35,434 bases of DNA from JBOGUF01 sp050696075 (GTDB lineage: Bacteria; Chloroflexota; Chloroflexia; Thermomicrobiales; UBA6265), in assembly GCA_050696075.1 (NCBI GenBank), contig JBOGUF010000184.1, forward strand, positions 1 to 35,434, read 5' to 3'. A program made the position numbers and the translations under genes. This document shows, in pieces, positions 31,374 through 35,434 of this stretch. How positions within the stretch are numbered: the stretch's first letter is position 1; the number at the start of each line of letters is the position of its first letter. The notes below the pieces were generated by a model. That model had not been told where the DNA came from. It saw nothing but the letters and a program-made list of their open reading frames with translations, and did not search any database.

Positions 31374-32111
31374 ATGGCGAACCAGACGACGTCGAAGAAG
31401 AAGCGGACCACCGCACAGGGCTCGACCACGAGCGGACCGCGGCCCGCGGCTACGCCGGAAACCAGCCACATCCCACCGCCACGCGCCGCGCGCCGCGCGG
31501 AGCTCGTCAAGAACCAGCGCGCGGAGCGAAGGAAGCGTTACCAGAAACAACAGCGTGACTGGTTGCTGACCAAAATCGGCGCCGGGGCGGTTGCTGTCGC
31601 CCTCCTCGTCGGCCTGGGGTACGCCATCTACAATTACGCCGAGGATCGCCGGCTGAACGTGAAGCCGGACGGTGTCCAGGAGTTCAGCTATGTCGGCGGT
31701 GACCACACGCCGCAGTCGGGCACGCCGGTCGAGTACACCGAGTCGCCGCCGGTCGGTGGCGCCCACGACAGCGCCTGGCAGAACTGCCGTGTCTACGATC
31801 AGCCGATCTACAATTGGCACGCCGTGCATTCGCTGGAGCACGGCGCGGTATGGATCACCTACCAGCCCAACCTGCCCCAGGAGCAGATCAACGAACTGCG
31901 GAACAAGTTTGACGGACAGACTTTCGTCTTGGTAAGTCCTTACCCGGACCTGCAAGCACCGATTGTGGCGACTTCCTGGAACAACCAGCTTGAGCTCCAA
32001 TCGGTCGACGACGAGCGGCTTGATCAGTTCGTCCGCTACTTCCGGCAGGGCCCGCAGACGCAAGAGCCCAATGCCACCTGTGCGGGCGGGACGACAGTGA
32101 CGCGGGCCTAA
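31374..32111 (+). CDS. DUF3105 membrane-anchored protein
   Basis: A 245-residue protein with a long basic cytoplasmic N-terminus (1-64, Lys/Arg-rich), one transmembrane helix (about 65-87) and an extracytoplasmic DUF3105 domain. The domain signature is clear: YTESPPVGGAHDSAWQNCRVY (121-141), then NWHAVHSLEHGAVWITYQP, with H131, C138, H149, H152 and H156 as candidate metal ligands. A further Cys lies near the end (NATCAGG). The function of DUF3105 is not established. GAAAGGGC stands just before the ATG. Its TAA shares one base with the ATG of the DUF305 gene, so the two are coupled. The His/Cys content and the DUF305 partner point to metal (perhaps copper) handling outside the cell, which is inference. 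Confidence 0.88.
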   Translation: MANQTTSKKKRTTAQGSTTSGPRPAATPETSHIPPPRAARRAELVKNQRAERRKRYQKQQRDWLLTKIGAGAVAVALLVGLGYAIYNYAEDRRLNVKPDGVQEFSYVGGDHTPQSGTPVEYTESPPVGGAHDSAWQNCRVYDQPIYNWHAVHSLEHGAVWITYQPNLPQEQINELRNKFDGQTFVLVSPYPDLQAPIVATSWNNQLELQSVDDERLDQFVRYFRQGPQTQEPNATCAGGTTVTRA

Positions 32112-32797
32112 TGGCGGCAGACACGCTTGAACGCGCAAGAACCCGCTTTGCCGTGCGATCGTCGGTGAAGGGCTGGATATTGCCCGTCCTGGCGGTTGCG
32201 GTGCTTGCGCTGGCCGTCGGATGGGGGATCGGACACTATCTCGACGCTCGGATGCCGGGCAATAACTCTGCCGAAGCCGGTTTTGCTCGCGACATGGCGG
32301 TGCACCACACGCAGGCGGTCGAGATGTCACTGATCGTCCGCGACCGAACGAACGACGACAAGATCGGGACCCTCGCGACCGACATCTTGCTCACCCAGCA
32401 GAACCAGATCGGATACATGGAAGGTTGGCTCGCCGTCTGGGATGTGTCGCTCACCGGCAACGAACCAGCGATGGCCTGGATGGGACACGAAGTTCAGGGC
32501 CAGATGCCGGGCATGGCGAGCCAAGCGGAGGTCGATCAACTCCGCACGATGCCGGTCGACGAAATGAACGCCGAGTTCCTGCGCCTAATGATCATCCACC
32601 ACGTCGCGGGAGTCGACATGGCCGACGCCATCCTCGAACGCTCCGACCGACCCGAGGTTGTTCGCCTCGCCGAGGCGATCGCCCGCACCCAACAGGCCGA
32701 AATCGACCTGATGAACGACATCCTCACCCGACTCGGCGCACCAACTGTCGATCCCGCCGCCGCCACCCCGACCGTCGATCACGACCACGAGGACTGA
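32111..32797 (+). CDS. DUF305 domain protein, membrane-anchored
   Basis: A 228-residue protein with an N-terminal transmembrane anchor (about 22-41) and an extracytoplasmic DUF305 domain, a ferritin-like four-helix bundle rich in His and Met. The two repeated motifs are present: FARDMAVHHTQAVEMS (58-73) and FLRLMIIHHVAGVDMA (about 157-172). Several other Met and His residues (MAWMGHEVQGQMPGM) line the middle. DUF305 proteins are often found with copper-handling genes, but the role is not proven. The tail is Pro/Ala/Thr-rich with a short His/Asp cluster (DHDHED). Translation is coupled to the DUF3105 gene by a one-base overlap. It converges with the CHRD gene. Confidence 0.9.
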   Translation: MAADTLERARTRFAVRSSVKGWILPVLAVAVLALAVGWGIGHYLDARMPGNNSAEAGFARDMAVHHTQAVEMSLIVRDRTNDDKIGTLATDILLTQQNQIGYMEGWLAVWDVSLTGNEPAMAWMGHEVQGQMPGMASQAEVDQLRTMPVDEMNAEFLRLMIIHHVAGVDMADAILERSDRPEVVRLAEAIARTQQAEIDLMNDILTRLGAPTVDPAAATPTVDHDHED

Positions 32798-32858
32798 TGA
32801 TCCCTAGGCTGATCCCGCCCGGGCATTCCGGCGACGACGGACCGGGATAACGACAGAA

Positions 32859-33329
32859 CTAGCCCAACTGGCCGCGCACCGCCCCTGCCGGAAACTCCGC
32901 GTTATGAACGTTGACGTAGAACCCTGCCGGGTTTTGCAGGATCTCCCTGATCAACGTCCGATTTACCTCGTCGATACAGCCGCTTGAGCTGCCGTCAGTT
33001 GGCGGAGCCAAACCGACCACGACCGGCCCAGCCACATCCTCGGCGCCTCGGTGAATATGCGCCGCGGTCGCTGGCGCAATGTCCGCGACGAACAGTTCGA
33101 AGCAGACCTCCCGCTGGCCGTGATTGAGGGTAATCAACGCGGTTCCCGAGCCGTCCGGATCGCCTGGTCCCGGAACCTCCGCCGCGCCTGTCAAATCCGC
33201 CGACAGGGGTCGGCCACCGTGACTGGAGCCACTCAATCGTTCCGCCTGCACCGACCCCACCGACCATAATCCGGCCACCAGCAGAAGAACCAATCCGGCT
33301 GACGTCGCCCCGAGGTTTCGAATGCCCAT
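32859..33329 (-). CDS. Secreted CHRD-domain protein
   Basis: A 156-residue exported protein made of a signal peptide (1-29, ending SVQA) and one CHRD domain. CHRD domains are named from animal chordin, are widespread in bacterial secreted proteins and have no fixed function. Signature parts are LTGAAEVPGPGDPDGSGTALI, AAHIHRGAEDVAGPVVVGL and FYVNVHNAEFPAGAVRGQLG at the very end. Two cysteines (in REVCFEL and SSGCIDEV) may form a disulfide. The ATG at 33329 follows AAGGAGGG by 6 bases, a strong ribosome site. It stands alone between the convergent DUF305 gene and the sugar-permease operon. Confidence 0.9.
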   Translation of the reverse strand: MGIRNLGATSAGLVLLLVAGLWSVGSVQAERLSGSSHGGRPLSADLTGAAEVPGPGDPDGSGTALITLNHGQREVCFELFVADIAPATAAHIHRGAEDVAGPVVVGLAPPTDGSSSGCIDEVNRTLIREILQNPAGFYVNVHNAEFPAGAVRGQLG

Positions 33330-33481
33330 TTCGCTCCCTCCTTGTGATCCGCGATCAACCGCACAACCTGAGAGGAATCATTGTCTATCCTACGCGCCAC
33401 TCAGCAGCCGGGATTAACCAACTGACGACGACCTCGCTCCCATCGTGTGGAAGCAAGGCCGCTCAGTGCTACCGTTGCAAC

Positions 33482-33516
33482 GCTGACGGCTGACGGCTGA
33501 CGGCTGACGGCTGAGA
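33482..33516. repeat. Tandem heptamer GCTGACG, about five units
   Basis: Four perfect copies of GCTGACG (33482-33509) and one variant GCTGAGA (33510-33516) lie six bases beyond the stop of the MalG-type permease gene. Short tandem heptamers of this sort occur between genes in many genomes. No gene covers them. Confidence 0.8.
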
Positions 33517-33522
33517 GCTCGA

Positions 33523-34458
33523 TTACCCCTTCACCGCCCCCGCGGTGAGCCCAGCCAGGATCTTCCGCTGGAAGACGAGCACGAGGACGATCAGCGGCAC
33601 CGTGACGACCACCGCCGCCGCCATCCGGTTGGCGAAGGGTATCTCGAACTCCGTCTGGCCGGTGAAGAGGGAGATCGCGACTTGGACCGTCCGCGCATCG
33701 TAGTCCTGCGTGAAGGTCAGCGCGTAGAGGAACTCGTTCCAGGCCGCGATGAAGGCGAGGAGGCCGGTCGTCACCAAACCCGGCGCCGCCAGCGGCAGGA
33801 GGATCTGCCAGAACGCCCGCAGCGGCGACGCGCCGTCCACCAGCGCCGCCTCCTCGAGTTCCCCAGGCATCGCCTTGAAGAAGTTCGTCAGCACCCAGAC
33901 CGTGAACGGCAAGGTGAAGGTCAGATACGTCACAACCAAGGCGGTGCGCGTGTTGTACATGTTCGGCGTGTTGAAAAACCAATCACCCCGGATCATTGTG
34001 AAGAGCGATCCCAAGATCGCCACGGAGGGGAACATGGTCATCGACAGAATCGTGTAGAGCGCCACCGTCCGCCCGCGGAACTTCAACCGGCCCATCGCGT
34101 AGGCCCCGAGCGAGCCGAGCGCCAGCGCTACCGAAACCGTGGCAAAAGAGATGATGGTCGAGTTGCGCAACGCCCGCAGGAAGTCACCGTTGCGCAGAAC
34201 GTACTCATAGTGGCTCCAGTCGATCGTTTCCGGCCAATACCGGACGGGGGTCGCCGAAAGAATCGAGGTTGGCGTGATCGAGGTCACGATCGCCCAATAA
34301 AAGGGAAAGATGGTGTAAACCATGATCATAATGACCAGTAGCCAGAACAGCCCACGCTGGAGATAGTGCCGGAGCGGCGTGCGATGCTCCGCCGCAACCG
34401 CGCGGGCGGTCGTTGGTACGGCGGCAGGGGCCATGTCAACAGTCGTGTCGCGTGCCAT
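33523..34458 (-). CDS. CUT1 sugar ABC transporter permease (MalG type), second importer
   Basis: A 311-residue permease with a first helix at about 36-56 (WLLVIMIMVYTIFPFYWAIV), the RALRNSTIISFATV...GAYAMGRLKFRG region and the EAA loop GELEEAALVDGASPLRAFWQ followed by ILLPLAAP. The C-terminus ends KILAGLTAGAVKG, as in the MalG family. I chose the ATG at 34458, with GGAGG about 7 bases upstream and only 2 bases after the stop of the preceding permease. The open frame further upstream is antisense-like overlap of that gene. It pairs with the permease at 34461-35411. It is clearly different in sequence from the importer at 5393-7487. Confidence 0.92.
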   Translation of the reverse strand: MARDTTVDMAPAAVPTTARAVAAEHRTPLRHYLQRGLFWLLVIMIMVYTIFPFYWAIVTSITPTSILSATPVRYWPETIDWSHYEYVLRNGDFLRALRNSTIISFATVSVALALGSLGAYAMGRLKFRGRTVALYTILSMTMFPSVAILGSLFTMIRGDWFFNTPNMYNTRTALVVTYLTFTLPFTVWVLTNFFKAMPGELEEAALVDGASPLRAFWQILLPLAAPGLVTTGLLAFIAAWNEFLYALTFTQDYDARTVQVAISLFTGQTEFEIPFANRMAAAVVVTVPLIVLVLVFQRKILAGLTAGAVKG

Positions 34459-34460
34459 CG

Positions 34461-35411
34461 TCAAGCCTCCTCCACGCGCACCAACCGGGTGTATAGGATG
34501 ACCATAATCCCGATACTGAGGAAGATCACCACGGCCGCGGCGGAGCCTTCGCCGAGGCGGCCGATGCCGATCAAGGTCTGCTGAGTGAAGATCGCAATCG
34601 ACATCGTGTCTGGTGCGTACGACTTCATCACGTAGATGGCGTCGAAGATGCGGAAGGCGTCCATTGACCGGAAGATCAACGCCACCAGAAGTGCCGGCCG
34701 CAGCAGCGGCAGCGTGATCTGCCAGAACTGCTGCCACTTGCTCGCCCCGTCCACCGTCGCCGCCTCGTAGACGTCGCCGGGGATGATCTGGAGCCCGGCG
34801 AGCAGCAGCAGCGCCATGAACGGCGTCGTCTTCCAGACGTCGACCGCGATGATCGCCGCCATGGCTGTCGAGGTGTTCGACAGCCACGCCACTTTCTCGT
34901 CAATGATGCCGATCCGGTATTGCAGCAGGTCGTTGATGACGCCATAGACGTCGTTGAACATCCATTGCCACATCAGCGCGGAGACGACGGTGGGGATCGC
35001 CCATGGGATCAGCATCGACGTCCGCACCAACCCCCGGCCCTTGAAGTTGGAATTGATCACGAGTGCGATGATGACGCCGAGCACCAGCTCAATCGCCACG
35101 GACGTGAACGTGAAGTAGAGCGTGTTCTTAATCGCGGTGCGAAACAGCGAATCCTCGAAGAGGTTTCGATAATTGTCGAGCCCAATATACCGGGGCTCCC
35201 GGGCACTCGCGAGGCGCGTATTGGTCAGGCTGAGGCGAAAGGATTCGATGAGCGGATAGATCGCGACGATGAGCACGATCGCGATACTCGGCGCCACGAG
35301 CAGCCAGGCAAGCCGCTCTTGCGCGCGCCCGACCGTGGAGTCGGGCGCTTGCCACGTCCACCGGCGCCTCTTTGGTTCGGCGAGCGGGGCGACGTCTGTC
35401 CGCGTGCTCAT
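34461..35411 (-). CDS. CUT1 sugar ABC transporter permease (MalF type), second importer
   Basis: A 316-residue permease with a basic N-terminal tail (PKRRRWTW) and six predicted helices, the first at about 34-54 (LAWLLVAPSIAIVLIVAIYPL). RYIGLDNYRNLFED is the MalF-type periplasmic segment. The EAA loop is GDVYEAATVDGASKWQQFWQ followed by ITLPLLRP. AGGGG lies a few bases before the ATG at 35411. The gene sits 23 bases from the right edge of the window, so the binding protein and other operon genes probably lie upstream, outside it. The general pattern is like trehalose/maltose importers, but the substrate cannot be fixed. Confidence 0.92.
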   Translation of the reverse strand: MSTRTDVAPLAEPKRRRWTWQAPDSTVGRAQERLAWLLVAPSIAIVLIVAIYPLIESFRLSLTNTRLASAREPRYIGLDNYRNLFEDSLFRTAIKNTLYFTFTSVAIELVLGVIIALVINSNFKGRGLVRTSMLIPWAIPTVVSALMWQWMFNDVYGVINDLLQYRIGIIDEKVAWLSNTSTAMAAIIAVDVWKTTPFMALLLLAGLQIIPGDVYEAATVDGASKWQQFWQITLPLLRPALLVALIFRSMDAFRIFDAIYVMKSYAPDTMSIAIFTQQTLIGIGRLGEGSAAAVVIFLSIGIMVILYTRLVRVEEA

Positions 35412-35434
35412 AGTACCCCTGCCTCGTTTAGGCG

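Noticed and set aside
32798..32858. Bidirectional terminator between the DUF305 and CHRD genes
   Set aside because: Only a weak ATCCCG...CGGGAT pairing with a long loop and no U-run is present, which is not enough to call.
33401..33982. Open frame containing a VSRQPSAVS-like peptide
   Set aside because: It is formed by the GCTGACG tandem repeats and an out-of-frame part of the permease gene, so it is not a real gene.

Overview
The window is high-GC bacterial chromosome, densely coding on both strands, with mostly housekeeping and transport genes and no phage or plasmid genes. Gene content and style suggest a Chloroflexota bacterium of the class Thermomicrobia (Sphaerobacter/Nitrolancea-like). 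The supporting signs are several large CUT1 and peptide-type ABC binding proteins, lipoprotein linkers rich in SPVASP repeats, a DUF3105-DUF305 pair, a selenocysteine formate dehydrogenase with an NrfD anchor, and many GTG/TTG starts. This assignment is inference from content, not from a marker tree.

Layout from left to right. 47-3209: a DUF1989 protein, an acidic zinc-ribbon protein and a zinc-ribbon/PrsW-like membrane protein whose expected protease residues are replaced. 3388-7487: a CUT1 sugar ABC importer (binding protein plus two permeases) behind a near-consensus promoter, then a small SFPTSDPPS-motif protein. 7805-9922: a repeat element and a Tat-type peptide-family binding protein. 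10050-14174: a GT20 trehalose-phosphate-synthase-like enzyme, a small zinc-ribbon protein and release factor 3. 14183-20248, minus strand: M16 peptidase, RraA-like protein, IspG and RseP. 20344-26188: a lipoprotein binding protein, alanine dehydrogenase, a XerC/D recombinase and glycyl-tRNA synthetase.

26203-31176, minus strand, is the most notable locus: a three-gene formate dehydrogenase operon (alpha, four-cluster Fe-S beta, NrfD-type membrane subunit). The alpha gene has an in-frame TGA at the residue known to be selenocysteine in this family. A bacterial SECIS-type hairpin with a GGUCU loop follows it. The gene is therefore one intact 1049-residue selenoprotein and not two broken genes. 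Formate electrons would pass from the Mo/W-bis-MGD site through the beta-subunit clusters to the quinone pool at the NrfD subunit.

31374-35411: divergent DUF3105 and DUF305 genes, a secreted CHRD-domain protein, and two permeases of a second CUT1 importer whose operon continues past the right edge. Neither CUT1 importer has an ATPase gene here.

The intergenic spaces carry several kinds of palindromic or tandem repeat. Two are related copies of one dispersed inverted-repeat element (7805-7982 and 24616-24739). One GC-rich palindrome forms the last codons of the formate dehydrogenase alpha gene. No tRNA, rRNA, CRISPR array or insertion-sequence transposase was found.
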